From: Pedobacter segetis
Lineage (GTDB): Bacteria > Bacteroidota > Bacteroidia > Sphingobacteriales > Sphingobacteriaceae
Assembly: GCF_016623585.1 (NCBI RefSeq)
Contig: NZ_JAEHFY010000006.1
Span: 112,407 to 176,406, forward strand
DNA: 64,000 bases
Direction: 5' to 3'
Shown here: piece by piece, positions 1-8,383 of the stretch
Position numbering within the stretch: the first letter of the stretch is position 1
Layout: each line of letters begins with the position of its first letter
Translations under genes and position numbers: made by a program
Notes under the pieces: model-generated
The model's input: only the letters and a program-made list of their open reading frames with translations
Database searches by the model: none
Told to the model about the DNA's origin: nothing

Positions 1-1617
1 AACCCCTTCAAGATAAAATCTATTGCAAACGCATCTTTCAAAATAGATAAACTACCTTTTAAATTAAAAGATAAAGATCCCGATGAACTAGAAAAGATTG
101 AAGGTATAGGGAAAAGTATTGCTGCTAAAATCGCAGAACTATTGCAAACCGGGGAAATACAAGAATTAAACACGCTAATCTCTAAAACCCCGGATGGTAT
201 TTTGGGTATGATGACCATTAAAGGTCTGGGGCCAAAGAAGATAGAAATAATTTGGAACGTTTTAGATATCGAGACCATAGGCGAACTTTATTATGCCTGT
301 AACGAAAACCGGTTAATAGAAGCTAAGGGTTTTGGTTTAAAAACACAAGAAGAAATTAAAAAGGCCATCGAATTTAAGATGGCAAATATGGGCAGGTTTC
401 TTTATGCCAAATTAGAGAATATTGCCCTCTCTTATCAAAATGAATTTGTAAAAGCTTATCAGAAAATAGACAGCAAAGTTGAAGTTTTAATTACCGGCCA
501 GTTTAGGAGAAAATGTGAAATTATAGATGTTCTTTCTTTCTTAGTGGTATCAAATAATGATGAATTACTTCTGGATAATTTTCCGGATGTTTTAGATAGG
601 GTTGAAACTAACCTTGAGAAAAGAGAAATTTTATTTCAAGACAGCAACGGCATCAAAATACAAATCACCATTTGTAAGCCAGAAGAAAAAGGAAATGCAC
701 TTTTTAAAACAACCGGTTCTGATTTACATTTAAGTTTGATGGAGAATCATTTTAAATCAAATATGTTATTTGATAATGAGGAAGATCTATATCAGTCTGC
801 AGGTATGGATTTTATTGTTCCAGAACTAAGAGAAGGTTTTGATGAGGTTGAGCTAGCACTTAAGCAGCAACTGCCAAAATTAATAGTGAATGATGATTTA
901 AAAGGCACTCTGCACAATCATAGTACTTGGAGCGATGGCGTACATAGCATTGAAGAAATGGCTTTATATTGTCGCGATGAAATGAATTTAGAGTATTTGG
1001 GAATGTGTGATCACTCTAAAACCGCTGTTTATGCCAAAGGGCTAAGCATAGAAAGGGTTTTGCAACAGCATGAAGAAATTGATCATTTGAATAAAAAATT
1101 AGCACCTTTCAAAATATTTAAAGGCATAGAATCTGATATTTTATCTGATGGCAGCTTAGATTACCCAGAGGAAATCTTAAAGCGTTTCGATTTTGTGGTT
1201 GCATCTGTACATTCTGTCTTAAAAATGGATGAAGAAAGGGCTACAAACAGGTTAATAAAAGCAATCGAGAATCCTTATACAACTATTTTAGGCCACCCAA
1301 CCGGAAGGTTGTTGCTGAGTAGAAGCGGTTATCCCTTAAATTTTGAGAAAGTGATCGATGCTTGTGCAGCAAACAAAGTAGTGATAGAGATAAATGCAAA
1401 CCCATTAAGACTAGACTTAGATTGGCGCTGGCACAGATACGCCTTAGAAAAGGGCGTTCTATTATCCATAAACCCAGATGCACACCGCACTGAAGGTTTA
1501 TTGGATATGCAATATGGAATTAACGTTGCCCGTAAAGGTGGCTTAACACCTTCTCATTGCTTAAATGCCCTAACCCTAAAAGAGATAGTATCTTATTTTA
1601 ATTCTAAAAAAGCATAG
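1..1617 (+). CDS. polX: PolX-like protein with HhH and PHP domains, 5' end outside window
   Basis: The reading frame is open from base 1, so the N-terminus (probably about 20 residues of a roughly 560-residue family) lies outside. In the visible 538 residues a helix-hairpin-helix motif (IEGIGKSIA) lies near residue 32, a second (IKGLGPKKIE) near residue 75, a family-X palm-like region spans about 155-245, and a PHP phosphoesterase domain starts at LHNHSTWSDG (about 304-313) and runs to NPDAHR (about 493). PolX proteins do gap-filling synthesis in base excision repair and carry a PHP 3'-5' exonuclease. Here the usual palm motif GDIDxLV reads DVLSFLV (residues 176-182) and the third aspartate position is Gln 221, so polymerase activity is doubtful while the PHP histidines remain. 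The stop codon abuts the GTG start of the next gene, suggesting cotranscription. Confidence 0.9.
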   Translation, partial: NPFKIKSIANASFKIDKLPFKLKDKDPDELEKIEGIGKSIAAKIAELLQTGEIQELNTLISKTPDGILGMMTIKGLGPKKIEIIWNVLDIETIGELYYACNENRLIEAKGFGLKTQEEIKKAIEFKMANMGRFLYAKLENIALSYQNEFVKAYQKIDSKVEVLITGQFRRKCEIIDVLSFLVVSNNDELLLDNFPDVLDRVETNLEKREILFQDSNGIKIQITICKPEEKGNALFKTTGSDLHLSLMENHFKSNMLFDNEEDLYQSAGMDFIVPELREGFDEVELALKQQLPKLIVNDDLKGTLHNHSTWSDGVHSIEEMALYCRDEMNLEYLGMCDHSKTAVYAKGLSIERVLQQHEEIDHLNKKLAPFKIFKGIESDILSDGSLDYPEEILKRFDFVVASVHSVLKMDEERATNRLIKAIENPYTTILGHPTGRLLLSRSGYPLNFEKVIDACAANKVVIEINANPLRLDLDWRWHRYALEKGVLLSINPDAHRTEGLLDMQYGINVARKGGLTPSHCLNALTLKEIVSYFNSKKA

Positions 1618-2604
1618 GTGCAGCATAAAAAACTCAAAATATTGGTTATCCGCTTTAGCTCTATGGGAGATATTATTTATACATCTCCGGTTGTTAGATG
1701 TTTGAAAAAACAGCTTCCAAACCCAGAAATCCACTACCTTACCAAAGCAAATTTTAAGTTTTTATTAGATCAAAACACATATATAGATCAGCTTCATTTA
1801 TTAAAACCCAGGCTAAAAGAAACCATTGCAACGCTTAAGGCAGAAAACTTTGATTATGTGATAGATTTGCACAATAGTTTACGCTCAACCTTGGTTAAGG
1901 TAAGATTGGGTATAAAATCATCCACTTATAAAAAGGAAAGGTTTAAAAAGTGGTTAGCCTTAAAATGGGGGTTAAACCTTATTAAACCAGATCATTTGGT
2001 TGATCGTTATTTAAAGGCCGTTAGCTTTTTGGGGGTTAAAAATGATTATCGACCCATAGATTACTTTTTACCCGAGAACACTAAACCAATACAAGAAATA
2101 CTCCCAGATCATTACCAAGATCCCTTTATAGTCTTTATTATAGGGGCTACGCATTTTACCAAAAGAATGCCCAATGAAAAAGTTATTTCTTTATGCGAAA
2201 AGATAGATTTTCCTATCGTTTTATTAGGCGGAGAAGATGTAAAATTTAACGCTGAGGTTATTTTTAAAGCCTTACCGAAAAAAATCATTAATTTAGTTGG
2301 AAAAATCAGCCTAAACGAATCTGTAACAGTGGTAAAAAATGCCACACAAGTAATTGGTTTTGATACTGGTTTAACGCACATTGCGGAAGCATTTAATAAA
2401 AAACTGATCACTATTTGGGGAAGCACCGTTCCAGAGCTACTGGGTGTGCAGCCTTACCAAGTTGAAAAACATTATGAAGCAGGGGTTGTTCTATCTTGCA
2501 GGCCATGTTCTAAATTTGGTTTATCGGCTTGTCCAAAAGGTCATTTTAAATGTATGAAAAACATTAACGAAAATTTGATTATCGATTTTATCTCCCATGA
2601 ATAA
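1618..2604 (+). CDS. Glycosyltransferase family 9 (heptosyltransferase-like)
   Basis: A 328-residue GT-B fold enzyme of the WaaF/RfaF type (ADP-heptose:LPS heptosyltransferase family), expected to add a sugar to the LPS core at the inner membrane. Visible signatures are the N-terminal LVIRFSSMGDIIYTSPVVR typical of GT9 and the C-terminal donor-site region VIGFDTGLTHIAEAF followed by TIWGSTVPELLGV, with a Cys-rich tail (CRPCSKFGLSACPKGHFKC) common in this family. The start is GTG, immediately after the TAG of the PolX gene with no spacer, which implies translational coupling; the next in-frame ATG would remove the conserved first strand. The 3' end overlaps sixA by 8 bases. The exact sugar cannot be read from sequence. 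Confidence 0.9.
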   Translation: MQHKKLKILVIRFSSMGDIIYTSPVVRCLKKQLPNPEIHYLTKANFKFLLDQNTYIDQLHLLKPRLKETIATLKAENFDYVIDLHNSLRSTLVKVRLGIKSSTYKKERFKKWLALKWGLNLIKPDHLVDRYLKAVSFLGVKNDYRPIDYFLPENTKPIQEILPDHYQDPFIVFIIGATHFTKRMPNEKVISLCEKIDFPIVLLGGEDVKFNAEVIFKALPKKIINLVGKISLNESVTVVKNATQVIGFDTGLTHIAEAFNKKLITIWGSTVPELLGVQPYQVEKHYEAGVVLSCRPCSKFGLSACPKGHFKCMKNINENLIIDFISHE

Positions 2605-3103
2605 ACAATTACTAATAGTAAGGCATGCCAAATCTGATTGGAACGATCCTTCTATAAATGATTTTAACAGACCTTTAAACAGCAGAGGATCAAAGGATGC
2701 GCCATTAATTGGAGAAAAGTTGTTAAAAAAATCTTTTAAACCAGATTTGGTCATATCCAGTCCGGCAAAAAGAGCTTTAAATACTTGTGAGATCGTATGC
2801 CAGAAAATAGGTATCGAAAAATCTAAAATCATCACCAATTCTAATGTTTATGAGGCAAGTAGTAAACAATTGTTAAAGATTATCAACCAAATTGATAACC
2901 AATATGATAAGGTTGCATTATTTGGGCACAATAACGGCGTTACAGATTTAACCGTTTATTTAAGCGATGCCGATATTTTCAATATCCCAACTAGCGGTAT
3001 GGTTTTGATCTCTTTTGCTTTTGATGATTGGGAAATGATAGGTAAGGGAACTGGCGAAGTGGTTTTTTATGAATATCCAAAAAATTTGATTGAAGAAGAT
3101 TAA
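2597..3103 (+). CDS. sixA: Phosphohistidine phosphatase SixA family
   Basis: A 168-residue member of the histidine phosphatase (phosphoglycerate mutase-like) superfamily. The catalytic RHA motif is at the N-terminus (LIVRHAKSDWND) and the second catalytic histidine is in ALFGHNNGVTDL, with ISSPAKRALNT supplying the phosphate-pocket arginine. SixA proteins dephosphorylate phosphohistidine on signalling or PTS proteins; the substrate here is unknown. The gene overlaps the glycosyltransferase by 8 bases and ends only 5 bases before the convergent dprA stop codon, so the two transcripts must overlap or stop within coding DNA; no hairpin is visible in the gap. Confidence 0.88.
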   Translation: MNKQLLIVRHAKSDWNDPSINDFNRPLNSRGSKDAPLIGEKLLKKSFKPDLVISSPAKRALNTCEIVCQKIGIEKSKIITNSNVYEASSKQLLKIINQIDNQYDKVALFGHNNGVTDLTVYLSDADIFNIPTSGMVLISFAFDDWEMIGKGTGEVVFYEYPKNLIEED

Positions 3104-3108
3104 GATTT

Positions 3109-4197
3109 CTAATTCATCCTATATACCTTCCCGGGCAGGGAAATGATAACAGATTGCATCTCTAAGTTCAAAAGTGCCATAGTTAGTTTGCTCTGTGGCA
3201 TTTCTAGCTTTATTTGAAGATCATCAATAGCAATGCTTCCGTTATCTTTAATTATATCTACTATCTTTTTATCATCTGCACTTAGGTTTAAAAGTAATTC
3301 TGGTTCTATTTTTTTATTAACCAATAAACCATCTAACCAGCCCATTATATATTCTATGTCCTCAGATTTTGTTAGTAAATGCGCCCTATTGGTTTTTATC
3401 AAAAAGTTGCAACCGTCAGAAAACTCATCATCTACCCTTCCGGGTACCGCAAACACATCTCTGTTATAAGAATTAGCAATTTCTGCCGTGATTAGCGCAC
3501 CGCCTCTTTGCGTAGCCTCTACAACTATAACAGCATCTGCCATCCCCGCTATGATCCTATTTCGTTTAGGGAAATTTTGCCTATCGGGATTGGTTTGCGA
3601 AGGAAACTCTGTTAACAAGCCTCCATTAACCAACATTTTTTCTGCTACTGGGCGGTGCAAAGCAGGGTAAATCCTATCCAAACCATGCCCCAAAACCCCA
3701 ACCGTTGTAACATCCAAACTTACCGCTGCTTTATGTGCGGCAATATCGATACCGTAAGCTAAACCGCTTGCCACCAACAAACCATGATGTTTTAATCCTT
3801 GTATCAGCTTTTCACAAAAATACCTCCCATAATTGGTTGCATTACGTGTACCCACAACTGCTACAATTTTTTGGTTGTTTAAATTGGCCGTACCTTTAAA
3901 ATAAAGCATTGTGGGTGCATCAACACAGTTTTTTAATCTTTTTGGGTAGGTTTTATCCAAATAAAAAAAACTTTTGATTTTGTATTTCTCAATAAACTTA
4001 AGCTCTTCTTCTGCCCTGCCAAATGCGGTATGGTTCACAATTGATTCTGCGGTTTTGGACCCTATCCCGGGTATTTTTTCTAATGCTTTTTTTGATGATG
4101 AAAAAACTTCTTCTGCACTTCCGCAGTAACTAATAAGTGTTTTTGCGGTAATGTCTCCAATTCCTTTAACAAATGTAAGTGCAATTTCGTGGAGCAT
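3109..4197 (-). CDS. dprA: DNA-processing protein DprA
   Basis: A 362-residue DprA/Smf protein, which loads RecA on incoming single-stranded DNA during natural transformation. An N-terminal helix-hairpin-helix (LEKIPGIGSKTAESIV) precedes the Rossmann-like DprA domain with VVGTRNATNYG, ASGLAYGIDIAAHKAA, the FPKRNRIIAGMADAVIVVE core and the RGGALITAEIAN loop. A C-terminal winged-helix (about residues 300-360) follows, as in longer DprA proteins. Length fits the family. It is the last gene of a minus-strand cluster GT2-sigma-rsmG-dprA, 14 bases after rsmG. No com genes are nearby, so competence is not implied by context. Confidence 0.95.
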   Translation of the reverse strand: MLHEIALTFVKGIGDITAKTLISYCGSAEEVFSSSKKALEKIPGIGSKTAESIVNHTAFGRAEEELKFIEKYKIKSFFYLDKTYPKRLKNCVDAPTMLYFKGTANLNNQKIVAVVGTRNATNYGRYFCEKLIQGLKHHGLLVASGLAYGIDIAAHKAAVSLDVTTVGVLGHGLDRIYPALHRPVAEKMLVNGGLLTEFPSQTNPDRQNFPKRNRIIAGMADAVIVVEATQRGGALITAEIANSYNRDVFAVPGRVDDEFSDGCNFLIKTNRAHLLTKSEDIEYIMGWLDGLLVNKKIEPELLLNLSADDKKIVDIIKDNGSIAIDDLQIKLEMPQSKLTMALLNLEMQSVIISLPGKVYRMN

Positions 4198-4211
4198 CGT
4201 TTAAGAATTGT

Positions 4212-4844
4212 TTATTGTGCAGGAAAATAAACTACGTATTTGGTATCGAAAAAATCTTCACCAAAATAATCTTTTAAAGGATATAACTTGATGTTATTAA
4301 GTTGAGAATCTTTTAATTCTTGATCTAAATTGCCACCTTTTAAATATAAAACCCCATTTGGCAATCTGTTTGTGCTTTCTTTTTTAAATTTACCTTTTAT
4401 CCAAGGATAAAAATCTTTTAATTGCGTTACTGCCCTTGAAACAATAAAATCAAATTTTTCGTTTATTTGTTCTGCCCTGCTATGAACGGCTTTAAGGTTT
4501 TTTAACCCAATTGCAGATGAAACCTCATTAACAACTTTTATTTTTTTACCGATAGAATCTACCAATAGAAATTGGGTTTCTGGAAACAAGATAGCTAAGG
4601 GAATGCCGGGGAAACCACCGCCCGTACCAACATCCAAAACACTTTGGTTAGGCAAAAACCCGCAAACTTCTGCAATCCCTAGCGAATGTAAAATATGGCG
4701 CTCATAAAGCAGATCTATATCTTTTCTACTGATTACGTTTATTTGCGAATTCCAATTCTGATAAAGGCCCAACAACAGATCAAACTGTTTAATTTGGATT
4801 TGGGTTAAATTTGGAAAATATTTTTGGATGATTTTAGAAGTCAC
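4212..4844 (-). CDS. rsmG: 16S rRNA (guanine-527 N7)-methyltransferase RsmG
   Basis: A 210-residue SAM-dependent methyltransferase of the RsmG/GidB family that makes m7G527 in 16S rRNA. The SAM motif I is VLDVGTGGGFPGIPLAI, followed by FLLVDSIGKKIKVV and the motif FDFIVSRAVTQL; RHILHSL near residue 50 is typical of the family. The start overlaps the end of the sigma factor gene by 11 bases, indicating translational coupling. Loss of this modification is associated in other bacteria with low-level streptomycin resistance. Identity is secure from motif order and length. Confidence 0.96.
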   Translation of the reverse strand: MTSKIIQKYFPNLTQIQIKQFDLLLGLYQNWNSQINVISRKDIDLLYERHILHSLGIAEVCGFLPNQSVLDVGTGGGFPGIPLAILFPETQFLLVDSIGKKIKVVNEVSSAIGLKNLKAVHSRAEQINEKFDFIVSRAVTQLKDFYPWIKGKFKKESTNRLPNGVLYLKGGNLDQELKDSQLNNIKLYPLKDYFGEDFFDTKYVVYFPAQ

Positions 4845-5451
4845 TTTTTTCGCTTTTCAACCTTTTACTCAAAACGTTGGATAATAAATCTCTGCCCCTA
4901 AAAAGCTGGGCTTTAACCGTACCTAAGGGCAGATCTAGTTGTTCTGCTATTTCTTCATAAGAAAGCTCATCAAAATAACGAAGAATAATCAATGTCTTAT
5001 ATCTTGGGGGCAGCTTATCAATAATTTCTTTTAATTGCTCTGTTTGTTGTTTTTTGATGGATGTTTCTTCTGGGTTTAAGACATCGCTCTTTATCTCAAA
5101 AACTCTGTCTTCGTTATTCTCCCCTCCGTTTAAAACATCAATTGATGTGGTGGCGATTTTCTTTTTCCTTATAAAATCTATACTACCGTTGGTTGCGATC
5201 CTAAACAACCATGTGCTAAAAGCAAATTCTGGCCGGTATTTCTCTAGGTTTTCAAATGCTTTTGCAAAAGTTGTTACGGTAATATCCATGGCATCGTCTT
5301 TATTGTTCACCATTTTTAAAACCATAAAAAATATAGAATCTTTATAGCGTTGCATCAACTCTGCGTAGGCCTTCTGCTCGCCAGTTTTTGCCCTTTCTAC
5401 CAAAGAGAAATCGTTTTTTGCATTATCAGAAAAATTGGGATTTACTTCCAT
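4834..5451 (-). CDS. ECF-type RNA polymerase sigma factor
   Basis: A 205-residue sigma-70 family protein with regions 2 and 4 only. Region 2 covers about residues 20-95 (MVNNKDDAMDITVTTFAKAF and FSTWLFRIATNGSIDFIRKK), and region 4 is near the C-terminus (LPPRYKTLIILRYFDELSYE, then LPLGTVKAQLFRGRDLL as the -35-recognition helix). A linker of about 40 charged residues separates them. It overlaps the upstream GT2 gene by 10 bases and downstream rsmG by 11 bases. No anti-sigma gene or TonB-linked receptor follows, unlike most Bacteroidota ECF loci, which suggests the factor is controlled by expression level or at a distance. Confidence 0.93.
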   Translation of the reverse strand: MEVNPNFSDNAKNDFSLVERAKTGEQKAYAELMQRYKDSIFFMVLKMVNNKDDAMDITVTTFAKAFENLEKYRPEFAFSTWLFRIATNGSIDFIRKKKIATTSIDVLNGGENNEDRVFEIKSDVLNPEETSIKKQQTEQLKEIIDKLPPRYKTLIILRYFDELSYEEIAEQLDLPLGTVKAQLFRGRDLLSNVLSKRLKSEKSDF

Positions 5452-6590
5452 GCTGTTTTTTTTCTAAAAACTCCGGTTATGCCTAATGAAGTTAAATAAA
5501 TATAATAAAAAGGATCTAAGATTATGAACCACCAAATTAAATCTTTATTTCTAAGTTTTATAAAAGGTTGATAAAAAACATAGATCTGCACAACAAACCT
5601 TATTAAAAATATGATGGCGATAAGCAGTGGCTCTATCCTAAAAAACAAGCATAAAACCAAAAGAGCGTAAAACCCAATGGCCGATCCAAACTGTAAACCC
5701 AAATTTTTCCTGTCTTGGTTTTTATAAGCCTTGCCTGCACCTAAATGCCTGCTTTTTTGTTTCCAGTAACTTTTCCAGGTGGTTTTTGGCTCGCTCCAAA
5801 CTTGGCTGTCTTCGCTAAATTCTATCTCTGTATTGTGAGCGTTGGCGTTTTGGTTTACAAATAAATCATCATCCCCAGAAGGGATGTGCATATGGGATGC
5901 AAAGCCTTTGTTTTTAAAAAACAACGACTTTTTATAAGATAAATTTCTACCAACTCCCATGTAAGGCATCGCGTTTAATGAATAAGCAAAATAGTTTAAT
6001 GCGGTTTGATAAGTTTCATACCTGATTAAACGGTTTAAAAAACCTTTGCCCTTTATATACGGTGAATAGCCCAAAACGATTTCCGTTTTATCATTTTGAT
6101 AATGAGCGGTTATTCTATTTATCCAATTTTCAGATCCTGGTTTACAATCTGCATCTGTAAATAAAATTATATCGTGTATTGCCGCTTTGATACCCAAAGT
6201 TGCCGCAAATTTTTTAGCAGTTTTAAATCTAGGATGCTCTTCTATTTTCACTACTTTAAGATGTTTGTACTTAATGGCAAAATCTTTTAAAACATCTTCA
6301 CTATTATCATAAGAACAATCATTTACCACAATCACTTCAAAATTTGGATGGTTTTGTTCTAAAATAAAAGGTAAATAATTCTTTAGGTTTTCTGCTTCGT
6401 TTCTGGCACAAATAATAACAGAAACGGGCTGTGAATAATTAGTTTCTAAATTTTTGTTGGGCTTAAAAACAGAAAATTTTCTTTGTATTACCAGCAGATA
6501 GTAAAGCTGGATAATAAAGCATATCTGAAAAAGAAAAAATAATGCGTAGCTGATATAGATATCCAAATGGTTTGTGTATTTAATTGGCAA
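5442..6590 (-). CDS. Membrane glycosyltransferase family 2
   Basis: A 382-residue GT-A glycosyltransferase. An N-terminal membrane segment (about residues 13-35) leads to the catalytic domain with VSVIICARNEAENL, VNDCSYDNS, the metal-binding DADCKPGSENW, and the acceptor region GDDDLFVNQ followed by QKSRHLGAGKAYK (a QxxRH variant of the processive QxxRW motif). Two to three hydrophobic segments close the protein (about residues 300-370). Such proteins transfer sugars to lipid or polysaccharide acceptors on the cytoplasmic face of the membrane. It is the first gene of the GT2-sigma-rsmG-dprA unit. Substrate unknown. Confidence 0.88.
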   Translation of the reverse strand: MPIKYTNHLDIYISYALFFLFQICFIIQLYYLLVIQRKFSVFKPNKNLETNYSQPVSVIICARNEAENLKNYLPFILEQNHPNFEVIVVNDCSYDNSEDVLKDFAIKYKHLKVVKIEEHPRFKTAKKFAATLGIKAAIHDIILFTDADCKPGSENWINRITAHYQNDKTEIVLGYSPYIKGKGFLNRLIRYETYQTALNYFAYSLNAMPYMGVGRNLSYKKSLFFKNKGFASHMHIPSGDDDLFVNQNANAHNTEIEFSEDSQVWSEPKTTWKSYWKQKSRHLGAGKAYKNQDRKNLGLQFGSAIGFYALLVLCLFFRIEPLLIAIIFLIRFVVQIYVFYQPFIKLRNKDLIWWFIILDPFYYIYLTSLGITGVFRKKTAWK

Positions 6591-6746
6591 ATTTCACTTT
6601 TTTACCTTAAAAACAAATATTTACGTAAAGGCTAAAAGCAAAATGCTGAAAGCAAAAAAACTGTTTAGAGTAAATTGTATTAAATATTAATGTAAAATTA
6701 ATTAATACATCCAAATTAAGAGGTAATAATTAGGTTTTAAATTACA
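6591..6746. other. AT-rich intergenic region, promoter area of GT2 operon
   Basis: About 155 very AT-rich bases between yjbQ and the GT2 operon, both on the minus strand. No clear hairpin or repeat was found. It probably carries the operon promoter, but no convincing box could be singled out. Confidence 0.4.
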
Positions 6747-7169
6747 TTAAGTTCCCCATACGGTAACTACAAAATTTCGGCTGCCACCGTAATTACGATG
6801 TTCACAAAGATAAACACCTTGCCAAGTACCTAAAGCCAACCTACCGTTTGTAATTGGGATTAAAACCGAAGAGCCTAATATAGAAGCTTTTAAGTGTGCC
6901 GGCATATCATCAGAACCTTCATAATCATGTTTATAATCGGTATCGTTTTCTTTTACCGTTTTATTAAAGAACATTTCAAAATCTTGCCTCACGGTTGGAT
7001 CGGCATTTTCATTGATGCTTAAAGAGGCAGAAGTATGCTGGATGAAAAGCTGCAACATTCCCGTTTTTATTTCTGCGATTTGGGGAATTGCATCAATTAC
7101 CTCGTTTGTAATCAAATGGAACCCTCTTCTTTTTTCTTTAATGCTAAATTGTTTTTGGTAAATGATCAT
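6747..7169 (-). CDS. yjbQ: YjbQ family protein (UPF0047)
   Basis: A 140-residue protein of the YjbQ/UPF0047 family, a single-domain beta-rich fold reported to have weak thiamine-phosphate synthase activity. Family signatures visible are GMLQLFIQHTSASLSINENA near residue 40, DMPAHLKASILGSSVLIPI near residue 90, and LGTWQGVYLCEHRNYGGSR near the C-terminus, with the conserved histidines of the putative metal site. Length is normal. The physiological role in Bacteroidota is not established. It stands alone on the minus strand, separated from GT2 by 155 bases. Confidence 0.92.
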   Translation of the reverse strand: MIIYQKQFSIKEKRRGFHLITNEVIDAIPQIAEIKTGMLQLFIQHTSASLSINENADPTVRQDFEMFFNKTVKENDTDYKHDYEGSDDMPAHLKASILGSSVLIPITNGRLALGTWQGVYLCEHRNYGGSRNFVVTVWGT

Positions 7170-7453
7170 GATTATATATTTCTATAAAATTTTTGTCTTT
7201 TCCGCACAAGCTTTCCTGCCCTCTGCCGGGCAATGGCAATTACTTTTTTCCGCAAGAAGTTACCAAACCCGAGCCAAGCGAACACATGAAAGCCTGTAAA
7301 AACAAATAATATTTGTATAAACTCTCGGCTGCGCCCTTTGCTACAATGAAAGTGCTTTAAAATAATTTCTTTAAGCCGCAAAGGCCAAGGCCTAATAAGA
7401 CCTAAAATTCAATTCTTCTTTTTAAAGCATTCTTCATATCACTTAAAAATTTT
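7170..7453. other. Intergenic region, possibly a decayed dispersed repeat
   Basis: This gap between the GH25 gene and yjbQ holds an open frame of 69 codons on the minus strand (7172-7381) that resembles no recognised family; it is basic and has no clear start signal. The phrase GGTAACTTCTTGCGG on the minus strand and a CCTGCCCTCTGCCGGGCA near-palindrome near 7227 look like intergenic repeat material rather than coding DNA. A real small protein cannot be excluded because its stop lies 2 bases before the yjbQ ATG. Confidence 0.35.
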
Positions 7454-8344
7454 CTAATCTTTCGTTTTCTGAACCAATAATGCACTTAAATCTTCAAATT
7501 CTCCATTAAAAACATTCATATCTGCCCTTCCTTTTATCCCATCAATATGTGCGTTATCGGCATGTTGCCAAAAATCCCAACGGTTCTTTACATCTAATTT
7601 AAGCTTAGGCTGGTAATAATGCGCAAGCCATAATGGGTAACCCTCAAAATTTCCTCTCAAATGATCTTTATAAAATTGATAACCTGTATAAATAATGGGT
7701 TTAACCTTGGTTCTCTTTTCTACTTCGTTTAAAAAATCTTGCAAATTAGGTATCAATTCATTGGCACTTAAACCCGCAGACTCTTCAATATCTATAACAG
7801 GAGGTAAATCTCCGGCCTCTACTTTTACCGTTTGAAGAAAAAAACGAGCTTGCCAAATACCTGATTTTAAAGGTTTAAAATAGTGATATGCACCCCTGAT
7901 CACCCCAGAGTTTTTGCTTTCCCTCCAATTTCTTTGAAAATAAGGATCAACCAAAGTAACGCCTTCTGTAGCTTTTATAAATGCGAAATTTATTTTTATA
8001 CCATTAAATTCCATGGCGTTAACTTTTTGCCAATCAATTTTACCTTGGTAAGAAGAAACATCTATGCCGTGAACGTAATATTTCCTGGGGATTTTTATCC
8101 CAAATTTTTCATAATGTGGATATTCATCAAAAATAAAAAGATCATGAAACCATCTTGCGGTAGATACAGCAGATTTTAAGACTTTACCGTAATAAAGAGG
8201 AGAAAAAACCGAACAAACAATAATCAGTACGATCAATCTGAATTTCCATTTATTGCCATGCCTTTTTTTTGCTTTCTTAGGCTTGCTTTTCCCCTTTACA
8301 ACAGGCGTTTTTTTTAAGGTTGTGGTATTCTTTTTGGCTGGCAT
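7454..8344 (-). CDS. Membrane-anchored GH25 lysozyme
   Basis: A 296-residue muramidase of glycoside hydrolase family 25 (Chalaropsis-type lysozyme), cleaving the MurNAc-GlcNAc bond of peptidoglycan. A strongly basic cytoplasmic stretch (residues 1-33) is followed by one membrane segment (about 34-52), so the enzyme is probably anchored with the catalytic domain in the periplasm. The domain begins at HGIDVSSYQGKIDWQKV, continues with FAFIKATEGVTLVDPYF and GAYHYFKP, and has the catalytic DxE in PPVIDIEES; WLAHYYQPKL and WDFWQHADNAHIDGI close the barrel. It could remodel the wall or act on other bacteria; no immunity gene is adjacent, so remodelling is likelier. Confidence 0.92.
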   Translation of the reverse strand: MPAKKNTTTLKKTPVVKGKSKPKKAKKRHGNKWKFRLIVLIIVCSVFSPLYYGKVLKSAVSTARWFHDLFIFDEYPHYEKFGIKIPRKYYVHGIDVSSYQGKIDWQKVNAMEFNGIKINFAFIKATEGVTLVDPYFQRNWRESKNSGVIRGAYHYFKPLKSGIWQARFFLQTVKVEAGDLPPVIDIEESAGLSANELIPNLQDFLNEVEKRTKVKPIIYTGYQFYKDHLRGNFEGYPLWLAHYYQPKLKLDVKNRWDFWQHADNAHIDGIKGRADMNVFNGEFEDLSALLVQKTKD

Positions 8345-8383
8345 TTATAAAATAAAAACAGAACGGTAGTAAAATTTTATCTT

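Noticed and set aside
7172..7381. 69-codon open frame on the minus strand next to yjbQ
   Set aside because: No recognised family, no clear start signal, and its DNA contains repeat-like phrases; left as a possible small gene in the gap entry only.
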